Source: Prorocentrum cordatum
Lineage: Eukaryota; Sar; Dinophyceae; Prorocentrales; Prorocentraceae
Reading direction: 5' to 3'
Length of the DNA: 64,000 bases
Assembly (NCBI GenBank): GCA_963575745.1
Contig: CAUYUJ010015749.1
Span: 58,501-122,500, forward strand
Shown here: one piece after another, positions 34,863 to 43,609 of the stretch
Numbering within the stretch: position 1 is the first letter of the stretch
Layout: each line of letters begins with the position of its first letter
Made by a program: the position numbers and the translations under genes
The notes under the pieces: generated by a model
What the model saw: only the letters and a program-made list of their open reading frames with translations
What the model was told of the DNA's origin: nothing
Database searches by the model: none

Positions 34863-35356
34863 TGTTTGTCTATTTTTGGACTAGTTTGGAATATTCTGCC
34901 CAGAAGGTCAATCTGGCGCCCTGGACATGTGCATCATGCTCGACAAACAATGGGGATCTGCTCTGGTTGTGCAAGTACTGTGGCAAGTCTTGGAAGCAGC
35001 ATCATCACCAGAAGAACCAGAGAGATGCATCCAATGGCAGACAGTCGAGACCACAGTCCAGAGAAAAATCCTCATCACACGGATCAGCCAGAGGCAGATC
35101 GGGAATGTCGAACAGCAGGAAGATGAGCGAGTCCCCCTTCCGCAAGATCATCAACGACATCGGCACCATGCATATCGCCCTTGCGAAGGTGGCCGACACG
35201 TTGGTTGTACCACACCGGGTCCAGCAAAACAACGTCAAACCAGTCTCTTCAAAAAGAAGCAACGGCAACGTATCTATCATTTGTCAGAGTTGGTGGCATC
35301 ATTCAGGAGTGCAAGCAAATCAGCGGCAATCGAGGTATCAGAGATTTCAGTCTTGA
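34862..35356 (+). pseudogene. LINE 5' fragment with RanBP2-like zinc finger
   Basis: The 164-aa frame contains APWTCASCSTNNGDLLWLCKYCGKSW, here summarised as W-x-C-x2-C, about ten residues, then C-x2-C. Ser/Arg/Gln-rich sequence follows (SREKSSSHGSARGRSGMS). The spacing and flanking Trp match the finger at 10996 in the decayed LINE, although the two sequences are divergent. This is therefore probably the start of another LINE of that broad class. Coding potential fades after 35450 and no RT follows. It could alternatively be an orphan zinc-finger protein. Confidence 0.45.
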
Positions 35357-35649
35357 AGGCCGCCATCACGTCATTGTTTCCAGCTGCCGAACAAACGAAT
35401 TCTATTGTAGTGGCCTCCAGCCAGTGCCGCCGATTCGGGGCGCTCCGACTGATGTGATCCTCCTTCGCCCTCGTCCCTCCTCTCTTTTTTCCTCCCTCCC
35501 CTTCTCACTCTGCATTATTACCTAACAGCGAAGACTGATAGGTTTCTAGTGGTCTCAAAAGAGAGCAGCAGATGACTCCACAGGGGGGTCTGGGCAGCCG
35601 TTGGGGAGGTGTTAGGGTTTGCCGGCCGGGATCGTTTTTCGCATACAGT

Positions 35650-36262
35650 CACACACTTCGTGCTCTTCGACCTCCCAGAATTCCATTCCCGGGCCACATT
35701 CTGAATGCCCGGAGCCAATTGTATAGGCCACTTCGTGCTCTTCGACTTCCCAGAACTCTTTTCCCGGGCCACATTTTGAATGCCCGGAGCCAACTGTAGG
35801 CCACTTCGTGGTCTTCGAGTCCCCAGAACTCCATTCCCGGGCCACATTTTGAATGCCCGGAGCCAACTGTAGGCCACTTCGTGCTCTTCGAGTTCCCAGA
35901 ACTCCATTCCCGGGCCACATTTTGAATGCCCGGAGCCAACTGTAGGCCACTTCGTGTCTTCGAGTTCCCAGAACTCCATTCCCGGGCCAGATTTTGGATG
36001 CCCGGAGCCAACTGTAGGCCACTTCGTGGTCTTCGAGTTCCCAGAACTCCATTCCTGGGCATGAATTTGAATGCCCGGAGCCAACTGTAGGCCATTCCCG
36101 GGCCAGATTTTGGATGCCCGGAGCCAACTGTAGGCCACTTCGTGGTCTTCGAGTTCCCAGAACTCCATTCCTGGGCATGAATTTGAATGCCCGGAGCCAA
36201 CTGTAGGCCACTTCGTGTTCTTCGAGTTCCCAGAACTACATTCCCGGGCCACATTTTGAATG
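35650..36262. repeat. 74-bp tandem satellite, about eight copies
   Basis: Units of about 74 bp contain CCCGGGCCACATTTTGAATG, CCCGGAGCCAACTGTAGG and CCACTTCGTG.TCTTCGAG. Copy starts recur near 35691, 35765, 35838, 35912 and 35983. Each unit has a CCCGG..CCGGG dyad. Confidence 0.9.
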
Positions 36263-36482
36263 CTGAGGCAGGCTGAGGCTGAGGCTGAGGCAGGCTGATG
36301 CTGAGGCAGGCTGAGGCTGAGGCTGAGGCTGATGCAGGCTGAGGCTGAGGCAGCCTGAGGCTGACGCCGAGGCTGAAGGCAGACTGAGGCTGAGGCTGAA
36401 GCAGGCTGAGGCTGAGGCTGAGGCAGGCTGAGGCTGAGGCAGGCTGAGGCTGAGGCTGAGGCAGGCTGAGGCTGAGGCTGTG
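36263..36482. repeat. (GGCTGA)n minisatellite
   Basis: GGCTGAGGCTGAGGCA-type units. All frames over it are repeat translations. Confidence 0.95.
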
Positions 36483-36630
36483 TCTGTGACTGCCGTTGCC
36501 ACTGCGACTGTCATCGCGAATGCGACTACGACTGCGAGAACAGCACAATTCTACAACTGGATTCTCATCTGAATCTTAAGGGGAATGCTTCCAGATATGC
36601 TCCTACACATCGCTGTTAGGTTGCTTTGCC

Positions 36631-38344
36631 GGGATAATCGAAGACGCCTACGGCGAATCACCGCCGCCCCCTGCCTTTTTGGAAGCGCCTGTGTGGCCGA
36701 ACGTTGAGGCCAGACCTGCCAAGCTATCCGCACATGTGTTCCCCGAGTCGGTTTGGAAAGCCTTCGGGGAACACCAGGGCATCTTGAAGGTCATCTTGGC
36801 CGCCTGGAGGCCATTTTGACCCTTTCGGGCCTTCTTGGAGGACGTCTTGGAGGGCTCTTGGGCCGTCTTGGAGGCCATCTTGAGCGTCTTGGAGGCCTCT
36901 TGGGCCGTCTTGGGGGTCTCTGGGTGCCGTCGTGGGCCTCTTGGGCGATCTCTGGGGGCACTTGGGCTGTCTCGGGCCGTCGGAAGGCCGAAACGAAGCA
37001 AATGCCACAATCCTTGAAACACTCATGGGAAATCAATGATGTTGGCCTTTTCTGGCCTTCCTGGAGGCCCTCTTGGAGGCCTCTTGGGCCGTCTTGGGCC
37101 AGCTTCGAGCCAACTTCGGCCATCTTGGTGGGCTCCTGGCCCGTCCGACGCCGTCGGAAGCCGTTTGGGGGGCCAGTCGGGTCGACTTGGGGCCCTCTTG
37201 GGGTGCTCCAGGGCCGTCTTGGAGGCCATCTTGGGCGTCTTAAAAGCCTCCTGGGCCGTCTTTGTGCCCTCTTGGGGCCGTCTTGGGGGCCTCTTGGGCA
37301 GTCCTGCGGCCATCTTGGAGGCCTCTTGGGCGATCTTTGGGGGCTCTTGGGCCGTATCAAGCCGTCGGAAGGCCGAAACGAAGCAAATGTCAAAATCATT
37401 CGAGAACCTACGGCACATCAGTGTTTTTGGCCTTTTCTGGCCTTCCTGGGGGCCCTCGGAGGCCTCTTGGAAGCCTCTTGGGCCGTCTTGGGCCAGCTTC
37501 GAGCCAACTTCGGCAATCTTGGTGGGCTCCTGGCCCGTCCGACGCCGTCGGAAGCCGTTTCGGGGGCCTGTCTGGGCCGACTTGTGGCCCGCTTGGGGTG
37601 CTCCAAGGCCGTCTTAGAGACCATCTTGGGCGTCTTGGAGTCCTCTTGGGTCGTCTCTGTGTCCTCTTGGGGCCGTCTTGGGGGGCCTCTTGGGCAGTCC
37701 TGCGGCCATCTTGGAGGCCTCTTCGGCGCTGTGGGTGCGATCCTGGGGGCCTCTTGGGCCGTCTTGGGTCGTCGGAAAGCCGAGAAGAAGCGAATGCGCA
37801 AATCCTTTAGAAACCTACAGAAAATCAATGATTTAGGCCTCTTCGGGCCCTCCTGGAGGACCTCTTGGAGGCCTCTTGGGCCGTCTCCGGGGTCCTCTCT
37901 GGCCGTCTTGGGCCGTCTTGGACTCTCTTGGGTCGTCTTGGAGGCCGTCTTGGACCATCTTGGGTGGCCATCTTGGAGGCCATCTTGGGCCGTCTTGGAG
38001 AATTTATTTGCAGACGTTGAGGTCGTTTGCGGGCCTGGAGCTCCCTCCCGGGACCCCGGCGGGACGGGCCGACGCGCCAGGGGGAATTCTTTTGGAAAAC
38101 AAGCCAAAACCAAGACCGTGAGAAGTCCAGCACGCCAAGGCACCCTTGTGATGAATCAACAGGGGGCGGCGGATCGAAGACGCCTACGGCGAATCACCGC
38201 CGCCCCCTGCCTTTGTGGAAGCGCCTATGTGGCCGAACATTGAGGCCAGACCTGCCAAGCTATCGGAACATGTGTTCCCCGAATCGGTTTGGAAAGCCTT
38301 CGGGGAACACGAGGGCATCTTGAAGGTCATCTTGGCCGCCTGGA
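36631..38344 (+). repeat. Higher-order tandem array (1.5-kb unit), first part
   Basis: Each unit begins with GATCGAAGACGCCTACGGCG flanked by a GGGGCGGCGG...CCGCCGCCCC dyad. The unit continues through GCCAGACCTGCCAAGCTA and a TTCCCCGA.TCGGTTTGG box. It then runs through sub-repeats of about 400 bp made of GTCTTGGAGGCCTCTTGGGC words punctuated by AAATCAATGAT..GGCC, and ends with GCACCC.TTTGATGAATCAA. The next unit starts at 38160. Long frames on both strands (rich in LGGLLGRLGG or QDGPRGLQEG) simply translate the repeat. Confidence 0.85.
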
Positions 38345-38423
38345 GGCCTTGGAGATAGTTTATCGGGTTGGCCTGTCAATTTGTTGATCCGCAACCGTTG
38401 GATCTAATCAGCCGCGCGAGCCG
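38345..38423 (+). repeat. Split direct repeat A1
   Basis: It runs from GGCCTTGGAGATAGTTTATC to CAGCCGCGCGAGCCG and is repeated as A2 at 44361-44439 with two substitutions. Confidence 0.9.
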
Positions 38424-38438
38424 GTAGTTCGCCCCTCT

Positions 38439-38879
38439 ATGGAGTGGGCGAGGGCTGCCGCTGCTGGCGCCGGCGGCTTGGCACACCTGGGCAGCCTGTG
38501 GTACGGCCAGCGCTGTACCTGCCAGGTCGAGCTGGGAGACGGGTTCTCGGTGGACCGTGAGCTGCTGCGCCTGCTGGAGGGGCAGCTGCAGAGGTGCGGG
38601 CCCGCCAACCTCACGGTGCCTGCGCCGTGCGCGCCCCCAGAGTGCTCGGGCTATCCTGGGCTGGTGGTCTTCCTGGTGGCGGTGCTGGCTTTCCTGTCAG
38701 GATTCGCCGCTGCTGCCGCCTGTGGCTGGTGGTGCTTGAGACGCTCGGAGGGTCGTGCTACGTCTGAGGGCTCAGAGACTCCGTACTTGACCGACGGAAG
38801 CGATGTCAGAGCATCTTCGTCAGGGCCAGCGGGTGCTCGTCTCTTACGACGAGGACCCCCGCGAGCTGTTGTGGCATGA
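38439..38879 (+). CDS. Small single-pass membrane protein-like ORF of the retrotransposon
   Basis: This 146-aa frame is the first ORF after A1. Residues 74-99 form one strong hydrophobic helix (LVVFLVAVLAFLSGFAAAAA) followed by CGWWCLRR, a positive stop-transfer end. The N-terminal half has several Cys (QRCTCQ, QRCGPAN, PAPCAPPEC), suggesting a disulfide-rich ectodomain. It overlaps the Gag-like frame by 77 bases. No homologous family is recognised. It could be a real accessory protein or an open frame in GC-rich DNA. The well-formed membrane segment and the position favour a real gene. Confidence 0.45.
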   Translation: MEWARAAAAGAGGLAHLGSLWYGQRCTCQVELGDGFSVDRELLRLLEGQLQRCGPANLTVPAPCAPPECSGYPGLVVFLVAVLAFLSGFAAAAACGWWCLRRSEGRATSEGSETPYLTDGSDVRASSSGPAGARLLRRGPPRAVVA

Positions 38880-40140
38880 GCGCCTTCTGTGCGCGCACGT
38901 GCACGAAGGCTCCTGGGTGGTGACAACACCCGAGAGAGACATGCACCTGGAGGACCTTCAGGAGGGCGTCGAGAGCCTCGTGTTGTTGGGTCCCATGGGA
39001 GGCCTGCCGATCGGATGGAACCGTGGGCCCACGCACCTGTTCAGGAACTCGTCCCAGGGCCCGCTGCACCGCGAGGAGATCTTGCGGCTCCAGTCGGAGG
39101 GCGCTGAGCTGGCCTTGCAGGAGAGGCGCGGCTTGGGCCTTGCCGCTTCGCCGCCGCTGCCGCCGCCCGCGGGCGCGCCTCCGCCGCTGGCGCTGGAGGG
39201 CGCGCCGAGCTCGGGCGAAGGAGGGCGGCGGTACTCGGAGAACCGCGGTGGTGCTCGGCTGGGCGAACGCGTCGGCGACGCGGAGCTGGAGGCAGGCTGC
39301 CATCGAGGAGATCGCGGAGTGGCTCTGATGGGCGACGTCTTCGTGGCCTGCTCCTTCTTCAGGCCGGGCCAGCAGATGCCCGCGCCTAGGGAAGTGGAGG
39401 CGGCGGAGCCTGCGTCCAACGAGCTGCGCACCCTCCCGGTGAAGTACGAGACGGCCAGCCAGCGGCATCGCTCCTACAAGGAGGCCGCATCGCTGACCAC
39501 GACGACGGCGTTCGAGGACTGGCCGATCAGCGGCCCGAGGACGGCGGAGTGGCTGGCGCGGGAGATCGCTCGGCAGGAGCTGACGCCCGTGCGCCGCCAC
39601 TTCTGGTGGAGACAGCTGCTGGGCTTGGGCCCCAGCGACTGGGGCGTCGGGGAGCACGAGTCCTTGAGCCGGCTTTTCGAATACGCTCTGACGTACGAAC
39701 AGCTGAACTTCGGCGAGCTGGCGTCGCTGGAGCTTGCAGGCAGGCGCTACCAGCTGCTCGAGGAGAGGCACGCCCGCATGCTGATCGCGGCGACGGCGGG
39801 TGGCGACAGCGGCCATCTCGACAACGACAGGCTGTTCATGGGCGAGGAGGGCCGCCATGGCCGCGCGCTCGTGGCGCCTGCGCTAGAGTCCTGGATCTCC
39901 CAGAAGCTGTCCGAGGAGAGCGCGGTGCTCATGGAGCGCCGCAAGGCGAAGGAGGAGCGGCAGCTGGCCCGCTCGGCCGATGTTGCTCCAGGTGCTGGCA
40001 GCGGCAAGAACGACGAGAAGCCCCCCAGGCGCCCGAAGAAGAATGGTGGCGGGCCCGGGGGTGGCGCCGCTGGAGCTGCCACGGGCGGCGGAGGCCCCCG
40101 GCCGCCGCCCATTCTGCAGAGGGGAGGGCTGCCCGCCTGA
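38803..40140 (+). CDS. Gag-like protein of the PAT/DIRS element
   Basis: A 445-aa frame runs from ATG at 38803 to TGA at 40138. It holds a folded-looking N-terminus (LVSYDEDPRELLWHERLLCA, VLLGPMGGLPIGW). Next come a Pro/Ala-rich linker and an alpha-helical, charged central region with FRPGQQMPAPREVE and FWWRQLLGLGPSDWGVGEHE. The C-terminus is basic and Gly-rich (RRKAKEERQLARS, PPRRPKKNGGGPGG). Position before RT and the basic tail fit a nucleic-acid-binding Gag. No CCHC knuckle is present. The next protein starts at ATG 40146, six bases after the stop, in another frame. Confidence 0.6.
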   Translation: MSEHLRQGQRVLVSYDEDPRELLWHERLLCAHVHEGSWVVTTPERDMHLEDLQEGVESLVLLGPMGGLPIGWNRGPTHLFRNSSQGPLHREEILRLQSEGAELALQERRGLGLAASPPLPPPAGAPPPLALEGAPSSGEGGRRYSENRGGARLGERVGDAELEAGCHRGDRGVALMGDVFVACSFFRPGQQMPAPREVEAAEPASNELRTLPVKYETASQRHRSYKEAASLTTTTAFEDWPISGPRTAEWLAREIARQELTPVRRHFWWRQLLGLGPSDWGVGEHESLSRLFEYALTYEQLNFGELASLELAGRRYQLLEERHARMLIAATAGGDSGHLDNDRLFMGEEGRHGRALVAPALESWISQKLSEESAVLMERRKAKEERQLARSADVAPGAGSGKNDEKPPRRPKKNGGGPGGGAAGAATGGGGPRPPPILQRGGLPA

Positions 40141-40263
40141 GGAGGATGGCGGGCCGCCTCGGTGTTGCAGGTGAAGGCCTAGACTGGGCTCGGGACTTGC
40201 TGCCGCTGCCATCTGGGCGCTGCCTGGCTGATCTCCTCGAGGGACTCTCGCCAGCTGGCCTGG

Positions 40264-42225
40264 GTGTGTCGCGCTGTGCGGATCGGCGGCGCTCGCGCCG
40301 ACGGGCTGCTGAGGCGCGGCTGCAGGGCGGCATCTCGACGCTCGACGTGCTGGGCGGCCGCGGCGAGGAGTGGGGCCCCAAAGTGCTGCCAGGTGCTATC
40401 CAGCGCCAGGCTGCGGCCAGCTTGGCCCGGGCCTACTTTGCCGTGCCGCCGCCGCCCGACGACCTCACCGCCTCGGGAGCGTGGTCTGCGCTTCGGGGCT
40501 GCGGTTCCGGCTGCGCCGTTGCAGGTGTTGTCGCCGGAGAGTTCGCGACCTACCAGCGCGGCAGGCTTGCCCCGCCAGCGGTCGGTAACCAGGCGATCGA
40601 CCTCGTCAGTTGCCTGCCCGACCACTACCAGAAGTTGCTGGTGGATAGTGGCCGCGCTATCAGCAGTGTGTGCAAAGGACGCGGCGGCAGAGGCGGACGA
40701 GTTGGGCCCTGCGATGGATCCCATCCTGGCGAGGTCGCCCAGCAAGTACGCCGAGTTTTTGGTGTCAGCATACGAATCGGGTGTCGTCGAGCCGGCGACT
40801 GAGGTTCGCAGTTTTGTGGGAGTCTTCTTTGTGCGTAAGAAGGACGGCTCGTTGCGGATCATCTTCGATCCTCGACAGACGAATTTACAGTTTGTACCTC
40901 CAGATGGTGTCGCTCTGGCTTCTCCTGAGGCCCTGGGTGATCTTGAGTTACCTGCAGGCCAGCGGTTGTGGGTCAGTGAGGGCGATGTCGAGAACTGCTA
41001 CTACCAGTTCCTGCTGCCTGACGACCTGAGGGCCGACTTCGCGTTACCTGCGGTGCCTCGGAAGCTGCCGCCGCGAAGCCTGCGCCGCCTGTTCCCGCCC
41101 GGGGACGACTTCGTTCACTTCCAGGTGCGCGCGGCGCCGATGGGCCGGAGCTGGGCCGTGGCGCTGGTGCAGGCGGCGAACGCGGAGCTGCTGCGCGCCG
41201 GTCCGCAAGGGGCCCGCCGCTGGATCTGCAATCGCCGCTGCGCGCCTGCTGTCGCTGGGCGTGAGCCCGCTGCTCTCCTGCGCATCGACAACTTCGCCTC
41301 GCTGGGAACCGTAAAGGAGACAGTCCAGCTCGACGGCGACTCGATGGAGAGGCAGCTGAGGGGACGCGGTCTGACTACTCACGACATCTCGGGGCCGCAA
41401 GTTCACGTGGACCTGCTCGGGTTCCACGTCGACGGGGTGAAGGGGGCGATCCACATCGCGCCCAAGCGGTTCTGGAGGCTAGTCATGAGTCTGGACTACA
41501 TCCTGAAGCCCCCCCTCCTGACGGGAGCCGAGCTAGAGCGGCTGATCGGGCACTTGACGTACGTGCTGCTGCTACGGCGCGAGGTGCTCAGCTTTCTCAG
41601 TGCATCCTACGTCTATGTCAGCAAGTGCCACGCTCGTCGCGTGCGGCTCAGGCCTTCGGTGCGCCGAGAGCTGACCTGGATGCGAGCGCTGCCGCCGCTT
41701 GTGTGGGCGGATCTGCGCGGCGCCTGGGCCCCCAGCGTGATGGCCGTGGACGCCTCGTTGACTGGCTTGGGCGCGGTGGAGCGCTCCGCGGACCCCCGCG
41801 AGGTCGGGCGCGTCGGCCGAGTCAGAGAGCGCTGGAGGTTCAAGGAGCACGAGCTGGTGGCCGAAGGCTCGCGTGCACGCGCCTTGCGTGAAGGCGCCGT
41901 TGGCGACTCCCCGTTCCCCGACGTGCCGTCGGACTTCTGCAAGGCCGCCTCGCGGAAGACCGTGGCCTCGAGGCGGTGGCGCCATCGTGCCCCCATCCAC
42001 CTCCTGGAGGGCGAGGCGCTGCTGTGGGCCATGCGGCGGCAGGTGCGGCGAGTGGCGCATCATGGGTGCAGGCTTTTCTTTTTGTCAGACAGCATGTGTA
42101 GTTTCTGCGCAGTTGCAAAAGGAAGAGCCTCGGACTTTCCCATCCTCGCTCAGTTGAGACACTTCACAGCTCTTCAGCTTGCATCGTCTTGTCGTGTGTC
42201 AGTGCGATGGATTCCTTCAGAGTGA
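40264..42225 (+). CDS. Reverse transcriptase-RNase H of the PAT/DIRS element
   Basis: The RT begins with SFVGVFFVRKKDGSLRIIFD. Motif A is SEGDVENCYYQF (Asp at residue 241), motif B is AAPMGRSWAVALVQ, and motif C reads LLRIDNFASLG (Asp 342; the usual second Asp is Asn). RNase H follows with VMAVDASLTGLG (Asp 496), a Glu in LLEGEALLW, FLSDSMCSF (Asp 609) and RWIPSE. The frame from ATG 40146 to about 40640 (one frame earlier: GEGLDWARDLLPLP...IDLVSCLPDHYQKLLVDS) is the true N-terminus, so an indel near 40640 separates the two. The TGA at 42223 falls exactly where the conserved Trp of PSEWNPADxPSR is expected; NPADGPSR follows in frame. RT-RNase H copies the element RNA. Confidence 0.85.
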   Translation: MCRAVRIGGARADGLLRRGCRAASRRSTCWAAAARSGAPKCCQVLSSARLRPAWPGPTLPCRRRPTTSPPRERGLRFGAAVPAAPLQVLSPESSRPTSAAGLPRQRSVTRRSTSSVACPTTTRSCWWIVAALSAVCAKDAAAEADELGPAMDPILARSPSKYAEFLVSAYESGVVEPATEVRSFVGVFFVRKKDGSLRIIFDPRQTNLQFVPPDGVALASPEALGDLELPAGQRLWVSEGDVENCYYQFLLPDDLRADFALPAVPRKLPPRSLRRLFPPGDDFVHFQVRAAPMGRSWAVALVQAANAELLRAGPQGARRWICNRRCAPAVAGREPAALLRIDNFASLGTVKETVQLDGDSMERQLRGRGLTTHDISGPQVHVDLLGFHVDGVKGAIHIAPKRFWRLVMSLDYILKPPLLTGAELERLIGHLTYVLLLRREVLSFLSASYVYVSKCHARRVRLRPSVRRELTWMRALPPLVWADLRGAWAPSVMAVDASLTGLGAVERSADPREVGRVGRVRERWRFKEHELVAEGSRARALREGAVGDSPFPDVPSDFCKAASRKTVASRRWRHRAPIHLLEGEALLWAMRRQVRRVAHHGCRLFFLSDSMCSFCAVAKGRASDFPILAQLRHFTALQLASSCRVSVRWIPSE

Positions 42226-43609
42226 AACCCCGCCGATGGTCCTTCAAGGCGGTTCGAGCCTCGCCGTTTGCGGGGCGATGGAGCGCCGTCGGCTCGCGGC
42301 GGCCGCACCGAGTGCGCAGCCGCTGCCCGCTCCGAGTGCGCCGTCGAGCGGCCATGGGCGGAAGCGCCGCCTGGGCTCGCCGGGCCGCGCGCGCTCGGGT
42401 CAAGCGAGGGCCAGCGCCAGACGCCCCTTGCCCGCTGCCGCGACCCGGAGGTCGACAGCCTTGCCGTGGCACCGCCTCCTGGGCTCGAGCGTGTCAGGAC
42501 TGGAGCTGGAGGCGGTGAGGCCCTCTACCCAGCAGAACTACTTGAAGTGCCTCAGTGGCCTTTGCAACTGGCTCGGAGTGGAGACGCTGCCCAGCTGGAG
42601 CGCGCTGGAGTGGGACGACGCACTGCTGCAGCACCTGAACGACGAGTTCGCGCAGGGAGCGCGGCCGAACAGGGCTGCGAAGCTGTTGTCGGCGGTGCTC
42701 TGGGCGCGACCGGCGCTGGGGCGGCCCCTGCGGGTGGCGCTGCCGAGGAGCAGCCGGGCGCTGCTGGGCTGGAAGCGCAAGCGGCCTGGCCACTCTCGGC
42801 CGCCGCTCCCTTGGCTGGTGCTCTGCGGCGTGCTGGAGATCCTGCTGCTGAAGCGGGAGGTGGCGATGGCGTGCGCTCTCTGCCTCATGTTCCACTGCTA
42901 CCTTCGGCCCGGAGAGCTCCCGGCGATGAAGGCGTTTCAGCTGGTGCCGCCGGCTGCAGGGCTGCAGGGCGGGTTTCGCTGGTGGACGCTGTTGCTTCAC
43001 CCAGAGGAGCTGCTGGTGCCCAGCAAGGCTGGCGAGCTGGACGACTCGCCGCCGCTGGACGCGCCCGTGCTCCAGTGGCTTACGCCCGCGCTCAGGGATC
43101 TGAAGGCGCGGTCGGAGCCTCGCGAGCCGCTGTGGAGATTCGGCTACGCGCAGCTGCGCGAGGAGCTCGAGGCCGCGCTGGCGGCGCTGGGACTTCAAAG
43201 CCTCGGTGCCACGCCGTATTGCATACGGCACGGAGGAGCAAGCCACGATCGAATCGTGGGAAGGAGGTCGCTCGAGGAGGTGGCCAAGAGAGGCAGGTGG
43301 CGAGCTCGCCTGTCCGTGCGGAGGTACGAGAAGCACGGCCGCCTGGCGCTGCAAGTGGCGAAGGTGCCGCCCGTGGTGCAGGAGCGGCTGCGACTCAGCA
43401 CGCAGAGGCTGCCGCAGCTGTTCGCCAATTGCTCAACGCGACGCGCCACAGAGTGCGCCTGGGGCGAGAGAGGGTCGCCGTCGAGGTCTTCGCTGGGCCA
43501 GGCCGCCTCGCCTCGGCGCTTCGTGCCAGAGGAATCCCCGCGGTCGAGTGGGACATCATTCGAGGAGCGCAGTTTGATCTCACCAAGGCGTCCAGTGTCG
43601 AAGTTCTGA
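42179..43609 (+). CDS. Tyrosine recombinase of the PAT/DIRS element
   Basis: The 476-aa frame has a basic Ala/Pro/Arg-rich leader, then a core-binding helix region (VRPSTQQNYLKCLSGLCNWL, about residue 121 on). The catalytic domain follows, with the first Arg in CYLRPGELPAM (residue 243) and the Arg-His box TPYCIRHGGASHD (Arg 350). It ends with VAKRGRWRARLSV and the nucleophilic Tyr in RRYEKHGRLAL (residue 383). This is the complete R..RH..W..Y set of DIRS-type recombinases, which integrate circular element DNA without target duplication. It overlaps the end of RT-RNase H and the whole upstream part of the methyltransferase frame in a different frame, as in DIRS-1. The start is uncertain. Confidence 0.85.
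   Translation: MHRLVVCQCDGFLQSETPPMVLQGGSSLAVCGAMERRRLAAAAPSAQPLPAPSAPSSGHGRKRRLGSPGRARSGQARASARRPLPAAATRRSTALPWHRLLGSSVSGLELEAVRPSTQQNYLKCLSGLCNWLGVETLPSWSALEWDDALLQHLNDEFAQGARPNRAAKLLSAVLWARPALGRPLRVALPRSSRALLGWKRKRPGHSRPPLPWLVLCGVLEILLLKREVAMACALCLMFHCYLRPGELPAMKAFQLVPPAAGLQGGFRWWTLLLHPEELLVPSKAGELDDSPPLDAPVLQWLTPALRDLKARSEPREPLWRFGYAQLREELEAALAALGLQSLGATPYCIRHGGASHDRIVGRRSLEEVAKRGRWRARLSVRRYEKHGRLALQVAKVPPVVQERLRLSTQRLPQLFANCSTRRATECAWGERGSPSRSSLGQAASPRRFVPEESPRSSGTSFEERSLISPRRPVSKF

Noticed and set aside
36753-38243. 496-aa forward ORF and matching reverse ORFs over the CTTGG array
   Set aside because: Both strands give periodic peptides (LGGLLGRLGG and QDGPRGLQEG). The frame follows satellite units and insertions, not a protein.
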